Positions 16,116-23,983 of a stretch of 64,000 bases of DNA are shown in pieces. Each line of letters begins with the position of its first letter. The first letter of the stretch is position 1. The stretch comes from an uncultured Pirellulaceae bacterium (GTDB lineage Bacteria; Planctomycetota; Planctomycetia; Pirellulales; Pirellulaceae), in contig CAKZVF010000055.1 in the NCBI GenBank assembly GCA_937921995.1, positions 25,783-89,782 of the forward strand. The letters run 5' to 3'. Made by a program: the position numbers and the translations under genes. A model generated the notes under the pieces. It saw only the letters and a list, made by a program, of their open reading frames with translations. It searched no databases and was not told the DNA's origin.

Positions 16116-17579
16116 CTAAAGTTCTTTCGCTTTGGCAGGCTCTTTGTCTTTGTCTTTCTCTTTCTCTTTTACCTTCTTCTTTTTGCGTCTGGCAGATTTC
16201 TTAATCTCCCAGTCAATGATCTCCCCGGCACCGACACCCGGACGAGCGACCGGGTAGTTTCCGTCTTCGTCTGGCTTCAGCGGTGCTTCGCTCTCGAGAT
16301 TCTCCAGCGCCTCCAAATTTTCGGCTAACGTGACGTTGGAATTGATTGCAGAAGCCCAATCCAACTCAACGCCGCTGTAGGTCGCCAATCTTCCAAAGAT
16401 CGCCGTCATCGTACTCTTGGCCCCATACTCCGCTTCGTTGGGAAGGATGCCCTGAGCCAGATTTGCGAATAGGTCGTGGTGCTCTTGCTGGTGGCCCAAA
16501 CGTTGCCCCGGCCCTTCGCCACATTTGAAAATCTCTTTGCCTTCGGTGTCAAAAATTCTTCCGGCGCTGATGTCGGCCGAACCTTTGGACCCAACGACGT
16601 GTTCGGACACATTTTTGTAACACTGCGGCATGTGTCGGCACTGGCTGAACATCTTATGACCGTTGGCATAAGTGTACTCGACAAAGTGATGATCAAAGAT
16701 CTGGCCATGATCGACGCCGTTTCGCAACAAACGACCGCCCATCCCTTGGGCCGTTGCAGGATAGTCGTCCATCAGCCAGTTGATCACATCCAAGTTATGA
16801 ATGTGCTGTTCAACGATGTGGTCGCCGCAAAGCCAATTGAAGTAGTACCAGTTCCGCATCTGGTAGGTCAGTTCGGAATCACCGGGCTTACGCGGCCGTT
16901 CCCAAACGCCGTTGCTGTTCCAGTAGACGCGACTGTAAAGCAGATCTCCGATGATGCCGTTTTGCAGTTGCTCGATCGTTTCCCGATAGGCTCTTTCATG
17001 CCGGCGCTGCAGACCGACCTGCACCAGTAAATTCTTCTCGGCGGCCTTTTTACCATTCTCCAGCACCTTCCGCACGCCCGGCGCATCCACAGCAACAGGC
17101 TTCTCCATAAACACGTGCTTACCCGCATCAACGGCCGCTTCGAAGTGCATGGGACGGAAACCCGGCGGCGTCGCCAAAATCACAAGATCCGCATCGGAAT
17201 CCATGACGGATTTGTAGGCGTCCAATCCGATGTAAGAAGTGTCTTCGTTGACGCGGACCTTTTCACCGTGTTCGGTTTTGGCCTGTTCCAACGTCGATTC
17301 CATCCGATCGGCGAACACGTCGCCCACAGCAACCAGTTCCACATTTCCACTGGTCGTGTTCATCGCTTGGATCGCCGCGCCTGCGCCGCGACCTCCACAA
17401 CCGACCAAACCAATTTTCACCGTGTCCGACCCGGCCGCATGAGCAGACTTCGCCAGCGCTAACTTTGGCGTCGCCAAAGCACCAACGGTGGCCGCCGTGG
17501 CCGCAACGGTGGTGCCAGTTTTGAGAAAGTCACGACGAGACTTATTTTGATCGGAATCGTGGTTCATTGGATGTGCCAC
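16116..17579 (-). CDS. Gfo/Idh/MocA family oxidoreductase with Tat signal
   Basis: An NAD(P)-dependent sugar or inositol dehydrogenase-type protein of 487 residues that appears to be exported folded. The N-terminus carries a twin-arginine signal (KSRRDFLKTGTTVAATAATV). The Rossmann motif is IGLVGCGGRGAGAAIQA and the family motif MEKPVAVDAPGVRK follows at ~170. The C-terminal domain runs to about residue 455, followed by an unusual Lys-rich tail (ARRKKKKVKEKEKDKDKEP). Planctomycetes have many Tat-exported members of this family; the substrate is unknown. The GTG start at 17579 is supported by an AAGGAG exactly 6 nt upstream; the ATG 12 bases later would be too far from it. Confidence 0.92.
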   Translation of the reverse strand: MAHPMNHDSDQNKSRRDFLKTGTTVAATAATVGALATPKLALAKSAHAAGSDTVKIGLVGCGGRGAGAAIQAMNTTSGNVELVAVGDVFADRMESTLEQAKTEHGEKVRVNEDTSYIGLDAYKSVMDSDADLVILATPPGFRPMHFEAAVDAGKHVFMEKPVAVDAPGVRKVLENGKKAAEKNLLVQVGLQRRHERAYRETIEQLQNGIIGDLLYSRVYWNSNGVWERPRKPGDSELTYQMRNWYYFNWLCGDHIVEQHIHNLDVINWLMDDYPATAQGMGGRLLRNGVDHGQIFDHHFVEYTYANGHKMFSQCRHMPQCYKNVSEHVVGSKGSADISAGRIFDTEGKEIFKCGEGPGQRLGHQQEHHDLFANLAQGILPNEAEYGAKSTMTAIFGRLATYSGVELDWASAINSNVTLAENLEALENLESEAPLKPDEDGNYPVARPGVGAGEIIDWEIKKSARRKKKKVKEKEKDKDKEPAKAKEL

Positions 17580-17585
17580 AAAAAT

Positions 17586-17591
17586 CTCCTT
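17586..17591 (-). promoter_or_regulatory. Shine-Dalgarno that fixes the GTG start of the Tat oxidoreductase
   Basis: AAGGAG on the minus strand, 6 nt before GTG 17579. The alternative ATG at 17567 would be 18 nt away. Confidence 0.75.
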
Positions 17592-17668
17592 GTTGGTCAG
17601 CAGAAATGGAAGTTGTTAACGAATTTAACTCAAATGAATCAGTTTTGTTCTTCTCAAGGCTCAAAATC

Positions 17669-18361
17669 TTAGATTAATTCACCCAAACCGGTCAATCCAA
17701 TCGGCTCGCGCGAGGCAAAGGGTTCACCATACTTGACGCCGATCGACTTCCCCCAATAGCTTGCTTCATCGTGCAACTTGTCCACAAAGGAACCGTTGGC
17801 GTCATCGCGGCCTTGGATGAATTGGCTGTGAAAGCAACGGATCGCCGCAATCTTGCGCTCCCAGTAGTCGCTGATGTCCAAAATAAAGGCGGGCCGAGCA
17901 TTCATTTTCAGATGGACGCAGTAGTAATTGTAGATGCGCTGTGGATGATACCTTTCGCCCTGCATGTCGGTTTTGGATAGCTTGGCCCAGAATCGCGCCG
18001 CTTCGGTCAGTTCGGTCGCGGCCAAATGGTCGGGATGCGCGTCTTCCCAGTAAGGCGCAAAGATCCATTTCGGCTGGTGCAGCCGGAATTGCTCCGCCAG
18101 AAGTTTCCGCGACTCTAGGTCAGCAACCAGACTGCGATTGGGCAGACCCAAATTTTCGCGCCAAGGCAATTTTAGGATCTCTGTCGCGGCCTTGGTTTCG
18201 GCGGCGCGTTTCTCCAGTGATCCGTAAGGCGTCGGTTCACCCGAGGTCAGATCCAGCACGCCGACGACCAGACCGGCATCCAACATCCGCATTATGGCAC
18301 CGCCCATCCCCAATTCCGCATCGTCGGGATGAGGCGCGACAACCATGACGTCAAGTTTCAT
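17669..18361 (-). CDS. bshB1: Bacillithiol biosynthesis deacetylase BshB1 (PIG-L/LmbE family)
   Basis: A zinc-dependent N-acetylglucosaminyl-malate deacetylase of the LmbE/PIG-L fold, expected to deacetylate GlcNAc-malate in the synthesis of the low-molecular-weight thiol bacillithiol. The metal motif is VVAPHPDDAELGMGG at residues ~6-20, and a later ligand lies in DAHPDHLAATEL. The segments LTSGEPTPYGS, NLGLPNRSL and FHSQFIQGR agree with the BshB1 subgroup. From the ATG at 18361 (MKLDVMVVAPHPDD) it is 230 residues, the normal length; the 24 residues added by the track are unlikely. bshA and bshC are not in the window, so the pathway assignment rests on similarity alone. Confidence 0.87.
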   Translation of the reverse strand: MKLDVMVVAPHPDDAELGMGGAIMRMLDAGLVVGVLDLTSGEPTPYGSLEKRAAETKAATEILKLPWRENLGLPNRSLVADLESRKLLAEQFRLHQPKWIFAPYWEDAHPDHLAATELTEAARFWAKLSKTDMQGERYHPQRIYNYYCVHLKMNARPAFILDISDYWERKIAAIRCFHSQFIQGRDDANGSFVDKLHDEASYWGKSIGVKYGEPFASREPIGLTGLGELI

Positions 18362-18440
18362 CAGCAAGAACTTTCTATGTTGGAGGAGGTAAAATTTCTG
18401 ATTCAACGAAGGGTAAGTACGGCATTTTGCCAAATACTTT

Positions 18441-18464
18441 GGTAGTGGATGAGGCCACGAATCC
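18441..18464 (+). repeat. Single copy of the GTAGTGGATGAGGCCACGAA repeat
   Basis: A copy of the 23-24 bp dispersed repeat, close to the family consensus. It is unpaired here and lies between the 3' end of the exonuclease gene and the start of bshB1, both on the minus strand. Confidence 0.75.
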
Positions 18465-18503
18465 AGCGGATCCTAGAGACTTGCAGGACTCGGGAACGCT
18501 ATC

Positions 18504-19073
18504 TCACATCACCTTCAGCTTTTGCAGCTCGAAAAAGCACCGCATACACGCCAAGCAATCACTCGACGCATCATGCACGTTCGCAAAATCTTCGTTGAAG
18601 AGTTTCTTATGCAGTTCGGTCAAACGAGGCCATTTGAAACCACGTTTGGACGGGATGCGGCAATAGGTGGCCGCTTCCTTCATTGTACAACGCATCTTTT
18701 TTTGACGAATCGGGTTTGCGACGCTGTTTCGAACACATTCTGCACCGATGACTTTGGTGTCAAATTCAATATTATGTGCGATGACGGTGGTGGCCGCGGC
18801 GACGTCTTGAAGAAAGGAATCGAGCACCGGTTTGAGCGGAACGCCATTGGTTTCCGCGTTCTCTTTGGAGATCCCATGCACGTTGAATGCCCCGCGCGCA
18901 ATATTAAATCCCGCGGGTTTGATCAGATGAACCTGCGGGGTCGCCATGGTCTCCAGCGATCGCCCCACAACCCAAGCAATCTGAACAATGCGCGGCCAGT
19001 TGTGGATGTCCGTTTCGGGCGCGTCAAAGTTCCGCGGCAAATCAGCCGTTTCGGTGTCGAAGAAAAGGTACAT
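18504..19073 (-). CDS. DnaQ-like 3'-5' exonuclease
   Basis: A 189-residue DEDDh exonuclease of the DnaQ/RNase T superfamily. Exo I is YLFFDTETADLP at the N-terminus (Asp6, Glu8), Exo II is VIAHNIEFDTKVIGAE (~95-110), and Exo III is VHDASSDCLACM, with the catalytic His and Asp. There is no polymerase or helicase domain, so it is a stand-alone nuclease that may act in repair or RNA processing. The ATG start gives exactly the expected N-terminus for the fold. A dispersed repeat follows the gene and bshB1 lies downstream on the same strand. Confidence 0.85.
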   Translation of the reverse strand: MYLFFDTETADLPRNFDAPETDIHNWPRIVQIAWVVGRSLETMATPQVHLIKPAGFNIARGAFNVHGISKENAETNGVPLKPVLDSFLQDVAAATTVIAHNIEFDTKVIGAECVRNSVANPIRQKKMRCTMKEAATYCRIPSKRGFKWPRLTELHKKLFNEDFANVHDASSDCLACMRCFFELQKLKVM

Positions 19074-19184
19074 GTTTGAGATTCTGCGCGTTGCTTAAAA
19101 AAGGCGAATGGCTTACCTGACCGACCGTCATGAGGAACTATCGTATCAGATAAACTTCCCCTGCCCTGCCCCCTAGCGACAGGA

Positions 19185-19901
19185 CTAAACAATCCCCGAC
19201 TTCACGATCCCGCGCGTCGGGTGACGATAAATGGGGCTCTGTTCGGCCGCCGCGTCGGCAATGGCATCCCAGTGCTCCAAGTCATTAACACCAAAGGTGA
19301 AACAGAGAAAAACATAAGGCTCGGATGATTCAAACGGCTCCGTCGAATGGTAAAACCCGCCACCGAAACAGGCCGCCGTGCCGCAGGCGTATTTATAAAC
19401 ACGTTCTTCTTCGTAGGCGTCGTGATAGAGCAAGTTGCCCGCGTCGCCGATTGGCGTGACAGGCGTCATCAGCGTGAACGCGTTGAGCCCGACCTCGGGT
19501 GAGAAATCGAAATGGTAATAGGGCTCTTTGGTGTGGCTCCTGACCACGAAAAAACCGGAGTACATGATCAAGTCACCGCAGTCACCGATGATCGCTTTCG
19601 TTTTTTCGACCACGCCAAGTTTATCGAAGTACCGATCAAAAAAAGCAAACGCCGTTTCGTTGACCGAAGAGATCCATCGCAAATCACCGTTCCAGCCGGG
19701 ACAGAAAGAGCGTAACCCAATGCCGGTGTTTTCGCATTCCTTCACCCCTTCAAAGTAGTCTGCCGATACAATCGCTTCGACTTCTTCGTAGGCGGCGCGG
19801 ACGATGGAGTAGTCGAGCTGCAGCTGGAGGACGTTGTCCGCTTCCAGTTCCTCATTGAATCGTTCGTCAGGATAAGCAGAAATGGAATTCGCCTTTATCA
19901 A
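19185..19901 (-). CDS. Hypothetical protein with a possible 2-oxoglutarate/Fe(II) dioxygenase-like core
   Basis: A 238-residue soluble protein that I do not firmly recognise. The central part looks like a double-stranded beta-helix: YYHFDF could supply the His-x-Asp iron ligands, and FYHSTEPF ~75 residues later could supply the distal His, with YVFLCFTFG as a closing strand. No clear Arg for 2-oxoglutarate binding is placed at the usual spot, so the family call is tentative. The start is TTG at 19901, the only start codon near the open end of the frame, and it is weakly supported. The downstream neighbour on the same strand is the DnaQ-like exonuclease, with 111 bp between them. Confidence 0.6.
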   Translation of the reverse strand: MIKANSISAYPDERFNEELEADNVLQLQLDYSIVRAAYEEVEAIVSADYFEGVKECENTGIGLRSFCPGWNGDLRWISSVNETAFAFFDRYFDKLGVVEKTKAIIGDCGDLIMYSGFFVVRSHTKEPYYHFDFSPEVGLNAFTLMTPVTPIGDAGNLLYHDAYEEERVYKYACGTAACFGGGFYHSTEPFESSEPYVFLCFTFGVNDLEHWDAIADAAAEQSPIYRHPTRGIVKSGIV

Positions 19902-20543
19902 TTGAGCATAATGAAGTTGGGAACATAAAACTTATTAATCAATCTAGCACAAATGAATGCATTTGTGAGCAACCTGCCGCGCGCCGTCGGCGTAGCATCG
20001 CAGCCGTTTTACGATGCAGCAGAAAAGGGTTCTTGCCCGTCCAAGATTCTCGATGGCGGCCAAAATTGGCCGTTGGGAACCGGCCCTACGATCGCGGCCA
20101 AGATTCGTGGCCTAATCCACCGCCCTTAAACAAAGAAGAAACGCTGCGCTAAGAATCTGCTGCAACTCCTTGATACAAGTTGTTTTGATGGTCGATCGAA
20201 ACGCCTTTGCCACCCAATTGAGAACCTCAGCCACGGCCTATTTCCAGCGAAACTGCTAACTGTCCAGCTTGACAAAACGCTGGCCTGCCTCTGCTGTCAC
20301 ACTCGAAATAGCCGCTCAAAATCAACAATTTCCGGCATTCTCCGGCATGTCGCGACCATTTCCCGAAAAACGTCCCCGGGAAGACTCGTTGCTGTGATAG
20401 CAAATTCGTAACATGCAAAGTCAGCGGATTTGTTGTTGACATCCCCCCAAAATCCTTTTCGGTTGCCCGCGCTGTTCATTCCTAAGTAACAGTGCCCCGC
20501 AACCTCCGACCACTTATTTAACTTTTCCACCAAAGGAGACATC
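19902..20543. other. Intergenic region upstream of aquaporin with decayed repeats
   Basis: A 642 bp region without a supported gene. It contains a single arm of the GGCCGTTGGGAACCGGCCCT family (20068-20087), followed at 20102-20120 by a decayed copy of the second dispersed repeat (GATTCGTGGCCTAATCCAC). The 3' part must hold the aquaporin promoter. A TTGACA lies at 20436, but no acceptable -10 box follows at 16-18 bp. Short minus-strand ORFs here have no features of real genes. Confidence 0.5.
20532..20538 (+). promoter_or_regulatory. Shine-Dalgarno supporting the GTG start of the aquaporin gene
   Basis: AAAGGAG lies 5-6 nt before the GTG at 20544, and no ATG is near the expected N-terminus. 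Confidence 0.8.
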
Positions 20544-21248
20544 GTGTCTGCAAAGTATTTGACTGAGTTTATCGGTACGTTTTTTCTCGTCCTGACCATC
20601 GGCCTGACCGTCACCCAAGGCGTCGCCATGGCACCACTGGCGATCGGTTGTTCGTTGATGATCATGGTCTATATGGGAGGCCACGTTTCGGGTGGCCATT
20701 ACAATCCTGCCGTATCATTGGCCGCCGCAATTCGTGGTGCCATGAGCAAAGCGGACCTCGTCCCTTATTGGATTGTCCAGGTTGCCGGTGCTCTTGCCGC
20801 CGCATGGGTGGTCAGCATTGTCATCGCACCGGTGGCAGAAACCGCTGACGCCGCGGCTGTATCAAACTTCTTCGGCCCTGCACCTAGTGCGCCTTACACA
20901 CTAACCAGCCCTGGACCTTGGATTGTCGAGATCTTGTTCACCTTCGCACTTGCTTTGGTGGTTCTTCAAACCGCGACTTCAGCAGGAACCAAGGGCAATT
21001 CGTTCTACGGCTTGGCCATCGGTTTCACCGTCGTCGTGGCTGCGTTTGCCGGTGGCGGAATCTCCGGAGGAGCATTCAACCCCGCCGTTGGCATCGGTCC
21101 TAACGTGATCAAGGGCGTACTTGGCGGTTCACCCGAAGCGATGCAAAACATTGTACTGCACACCGTTGGTCCACTTATCGGCGGAGCTTTAGCAGCCATC
21201 GTTTTCACGGTTCAAGAAATGTACGTCACCAAGCAGGAAAATGCTTAG
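20544..21248 (+). CDS. Aquaporin / MIP family channel
   Basis: A six-helix membrane channel of 234 residues for water or small neutral solutes. The two half-helix motifs are SGGHYNPAVSLA (~residue 56) and SGGAFNPAVGIG (~178), and the N-terminal helix FIGTFFLVLTIGLTV carries the conserved Glu of the family. In most aquaporins the second NPA is followed by Arg, part of the selectivity filter; here it is Val, so pore selectivity may be unusual. The GTG start has a strong Shine-Dalgarno sequence. The gene is monocistronic, with a clear terminator 60 bp downstream. Confidence 0.92.
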   Translation: MSAKYLTEFIGTFFLVLTIGLTVTQGVAMAPLAIGCSLMIMVYMGGHVSGGHYNPAVSLAAAIRGAMSKADLVPYWIVQVAGALAAAWVVSIVIAPVAETADAAAVSNFFGPAPSAPYTLTSPGPWIVEILFTFALALVVLQTATSAGTKGNSFYGLAIGFTVVVAAFAGGGISGGAFNPAVGIGPNVIKGVLGGSPEAMQNIVLHTVGPLIGGALAAIVFTVQEMYVTKQENA

Positions 21249-21307
21249 TGCATTGTTAGGATCGTTCAGATGAACGATTCGTTATCGCTCAAAGCGAAAA
21301 GAAATAC

Positions 21308-21342
21308 ACGGCGAAGTCGCACCATTCGGCTTCGCCGTTTTT
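21308..21342 (+). terminator. Intrinsic terminator after the aquaporin gene
   Basis: A 9 bp perfect stem (ACGGCGAAG / CTTCGCCGT) with a 13 nt loop, followed by five T residues. It lies 60 bp after the stop codon. Confidence 0.88.
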
Positions 21343-21373
21343 CGTTGCCTACGTGAATGAGAGCTGAACAACT

Positions 21374-21469
21374 TCAGAGCCAAAGATGGGTGTCTTCAAC
21401 AACAATCGTTTGAGCGGAAGACACTGAGCCGAAGGAAATCGCGATGAGGAATATTAACAACGTTCGCAT
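21374..21469 (-). CDS. Small secreted peptide (31 residues)
   Basis: This gene is too short for the ORF track. The ATG at 21469 is preceded by AGAGGAGA with 8 nt spacing, one of the best ribosome binding sites in the window. The peptide has a compact Sec-type signal: MRT, a hydrophobic core LLIFLIAISFGSV, and a cleavage site SSAQ. That leaves a mature tail of about 11-12 residues (QTIVVEDTHLWL). No homolog is known to me. It is convergent with the aquaporin gene and shares the gap with its terminator. It could be a secreted peptide or a very short export leader; a chance ORF with a good Shine-Dalgarno sequence is possible but less likely. Confidence 0.55.
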   Translation of the reverse strand: MRTLLIFLIAISFGSVSSAQTIVVEDTHLWL

Positions 21470-22116
21470 GGTTTGATCTCCTCTGAGAGAAATTCAGGCA
21501 TTTAAAACCCAGCAGACGAAGGATCCACTGTTGGGTCTGGACTCAACTATAAGCCTCAACTCGCGCTGATACGATCTTTTTCCGAGAACTTCGCATCGAA
21601 ACATATAATTTCAACTATTAAGGTCATTTAACGATCCCAGTGGCAACATTTCGTCGATTTCGACTGGGCCTGATTTTCGTTTTGGTACGCCAACGGGACC
21701 AATCATCCTTTCGGTAACCAGCACCAGTGCCGTTCCCGAACCCTTTTCGGCATGTCTCTTGGGATTGGGCGTGTTGACATGCGTTCTCCGTAGTCGTCGA
21801 TAGATAACGACTTAGATCTGTCTTAGATCTTTAGGAACCATCACCGTCGCTATGGCGAGTGGGGTTCGAATGCGTTTCTTAAGCTTGTTAAAACCCAGCC
21901 CTCACGTAGAGGGTTGGGATTTGTGCTTTGCTGCCCAATCAAAAGAAGGCTGTGCTTTGCTGATCTAACGGCCCCACCAACACCCCATCCGTTGCTGCTA
22001 GCGAAACATCAATTGACAGCGGCGGGCAACATTTTTAATGTCGCCCCTTGGGCCGAAAATATACCTACACAAATTTGCCCTCACCGTTCCCCAATAACGC
22101 CACGGAAGGCCGTACG
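21470..22116. other. Intergenic region with a hairpin upstream of the FlgI-like gene
   Basis: A 647 bp region between divergent starts. A hairpin at 21892-21918 (CCCAGCCCTC-ACGTA-GAGGGTTGGG) has one wobble pair and no T-tract. A direct repeat CTTAGATCTGTCTTAGATCT lies near 21810. A TTGACA at 21774 has no good -10 box. ORFs on either strand lack coding character. Confidence 0.5.
21478..21484 (-). promoter_or_regulatory. Strong Shine-Dalgarno of the 31-residue ORF
   Basis: AGAGGAG on the minus strand; its GGAG ends 8 nt before the ATG at 21469. Confidence 0.6.
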
Positions 22117-23874
22117 ATGGGTTTACTTGAGTCAGAAAATACCGCTTCGCCAGCAACCACCGACTTGGCCGCGATCAGTCGCCGCATCTTTCTCTGCGGA
22201 TTGGTCGTCGCCACCAGCGGGTGCCAGAACTTAGTCAAGCGTGGTCAAAGCCCCGACAATGATGTTGTCGCCGCTTCCGCTGAAAACGCAGTCGCAAAAA
22301 CAAAATACATCGCTTCCATCTGCAAGATGGCGGGCCTGCGCGGCGAAAAGATCGAAGGCATCGCCTTGGTGACTCAGCTCAAATCGACCGGCAGTGCCGC
22401 GAAACCGGGCGAACTCCGAAGACGATTAGAACGAGAACTCGAACGGTTGGACCTCGACGTCGACACCGCCGATCTGATCAAAAGCAAAGACAGCGAAATC
22501 GTATTGTGCCGCAGCTTCCTGCCGCCGGGCGTCCGCAAAGGTGATCGCATCGACCTCGAAATCCAAGCCCTGCGCGACACCGAAGCGACCTCGCTGGAAC
22601 ATGGTTTTGCGATCCACACGCGGCTGTACGACACCGCAAAATTAGGCAACACGGTCAAAGAAGGTCACCTCAAGGCTGTCGGCATCGGACGTGTGTTGAC
22701 CAACGCGACTTTTAAAAGCAACCCAGACGCCACGGGCAAACTCAAGGGCGTCATTCTTGGCGGCGGTCGCGCCAACATTGATCGTGATCTATCATTGTTG
22801 ATGCGGAAAGGCAGCGGATCGGTCAGAACCGCAACACAGATCAGTTCCGCCCTCAACCGCCGTTTCACAATCTCCACCGGCGGTGGACTGAAGAATGTCG
22901 CCGAAGCCAAAACCGATCAAGTGGTCGCTTTGAAGATCCCCAAACAGTACCGCCATAGCGTGGGCCGTTACGCGCAAGTGGTCTCCAATTTGGCGTTCGC
23001 CGAAGATGCCCAAGCCCTGGTCAATCGGCTTGATTTGCTGGAAGAACAAATGGGCGACCCTGTCTCTGCGGGTCTGGCCGCGGTGCGATTAGAAGGCATC
23101 GGGCGGCAAGCGGTACCGACCTTGGTTCGATCGCTGCAGAACCATCAACTGCCCATCCGTTTTTACGCGGCGCAGGCATTGGCGTATCTGGGCAAGGACG
23201 ATGGCGTCTCGGTGCTGCGAGAAGCTGCGCTCGCCGAACCCGCCTTCCGTTGGCAAGCACTCACAGCGCTGGCGTCGATTGACAACGGTCAATCCGAACA
23301 GACGTTGATCGGCTTACTTAGCGAATTAGATGACGAAACACGGTGTGGAGCGTTTCGGGCGTTGCGCTTACAAAACCCAAGCCACCCCGTCGTGCAGAGC
23401 CAGTGGTTGGCTGATGATCATTATCTGAGCATCATCGACAATGAATCCGAACCGCTGCTGCATTTTGCCCGACGAGAACGCGCGGAGATTTTGATCTTCA
23501 ATAATTCGCAAACCTTCAGCGACAAATTTTTATACGTCGAATCAGGTCTGACCGTGAAGTCAAACGGGGACGGGACAGTTTCGGTCGCATCCTATCAGGC
23601 TGACAACACGTCCAAAACCGTTTGTTCGGATCGCGTGTCCGATGTCTTCCAGACGATCGCACAAACAGGCCACGGATATGCGTCGCTGTTGCGATTGTCC
23701 CGCCATGCGATGAACGAAGGGACGCTCAACGCAAGATTAGCCATCGACGCGATGCCCAAAGTCGGTCGACAATACAAGCCAGATGTCGTAAAAAGTGAGA
23801 TCATCTTCAGCGAAGAGTCAGAAGTAAAACAAGCATCCTGGTGGTCAAACGTCAAAGAAAGATTCGCGCGATAA
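22117..23874 (+). CDS. Tat lipoprotein with FlgI (flagellar P-ring)-like region and HEAT repeats
   Basis: An exported protein of 585 residues. The N-terminus combines a twin-arginine motif (ISRRIFLCG) with a lipobox (VVATSGC), so it is probably a Tat-exported lipoprotein. Residues ~65-290 resemble the flagellar P-ring protein FlgI: YIASICKMAGLRGEKIEG, ALVTQLKSTGSA, SFLPPGVRKGDRIDLEIQAL and the region after it follow FlgI order. Residues ~320-430 are HEAT-type helical repeats (AVPTLVRSLQNHQLPIRFYA, AAQALAYLGKDDG). No flagellar genes are nearby. The ATG at 22117 is preferred over the track start (23 codons upstream) because GGAAGG precedes it and the Tat motif then lies near the N-terminus. It may form a ring or scaffold in the periplasm; this is inference. 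Confidence 0.72.
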   Translation: MGLLESENTASPATTDLAAISRRIFLCGLVVATSGCQNLVKRGQSPDNDVVAASAENAVAKTKYIASICKMAGLRGEKIEGIALVTQLKSTGSAAKPGELRRRLERELERLDLDVDTADLIKSKDSEIVLCRSFLPPGVRKGDRIDLEIQALRDTEATSLEHGFAIHTRLYDTAKLGNTVKEGHLKAVGIGRVLTNATFKSNPDATGKLKGVILGGGRANIDRDLSLLMRKGSGSVRTATQISSALNRRFTISTGGGLKNVAEAKTDQVVALKIPKQYRHSVGRYAQVVSNLAFAEDAQALVNRLDLLEEQMGDPVSAGLAAVRLEGIGRQAVPTLVRSLQNHQLPIRFYAAQALAYLGKDDGVSVLREAALAEPAFRWQALTALASIDNGQSEQTLIGLLSELDDETRCGAFRALRLQNPSHPVVQSQWLADDHYLSIIDNESEPLLHFARRERAEILIFNNSQTFSDKFLYVESGLTVKSNGDGTVSVASYQADNTSKTVCSDRVSDVFQTIAQTGHGYASLLRLSRHAMNEGTLNARLAIDAMPKVGRQYKPDVVKSEIIFSEESEVKQASWWSNVKERFAR

Positions 23875-23983
23875 AAAGTTGTTCCTTCGTACCATTGATT
23901 CCGCACCCCGATCGCGCAAGCACGCATTTCCCACCGCGAACGCGTCGAAATCTATTTAACATCCTTACTCATGGAAACGTCGA

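Noticed and set aside
20436-20464. TTGACA as -35 box of the aquaporin promoter
   Set aside because: The sequence 16-18 bp downstream does not resemble a -10 box.
21774-21802. TTGACA upstream of the FlgI-like gene
   Set aside because: The matching -10 position reads TCGATA, too far from consensus.
21914-22234. 106-residue ORF overlapping the FlgI-like gene start
   Set aside because: It overlaps the real gene in another frame and has no coding features.
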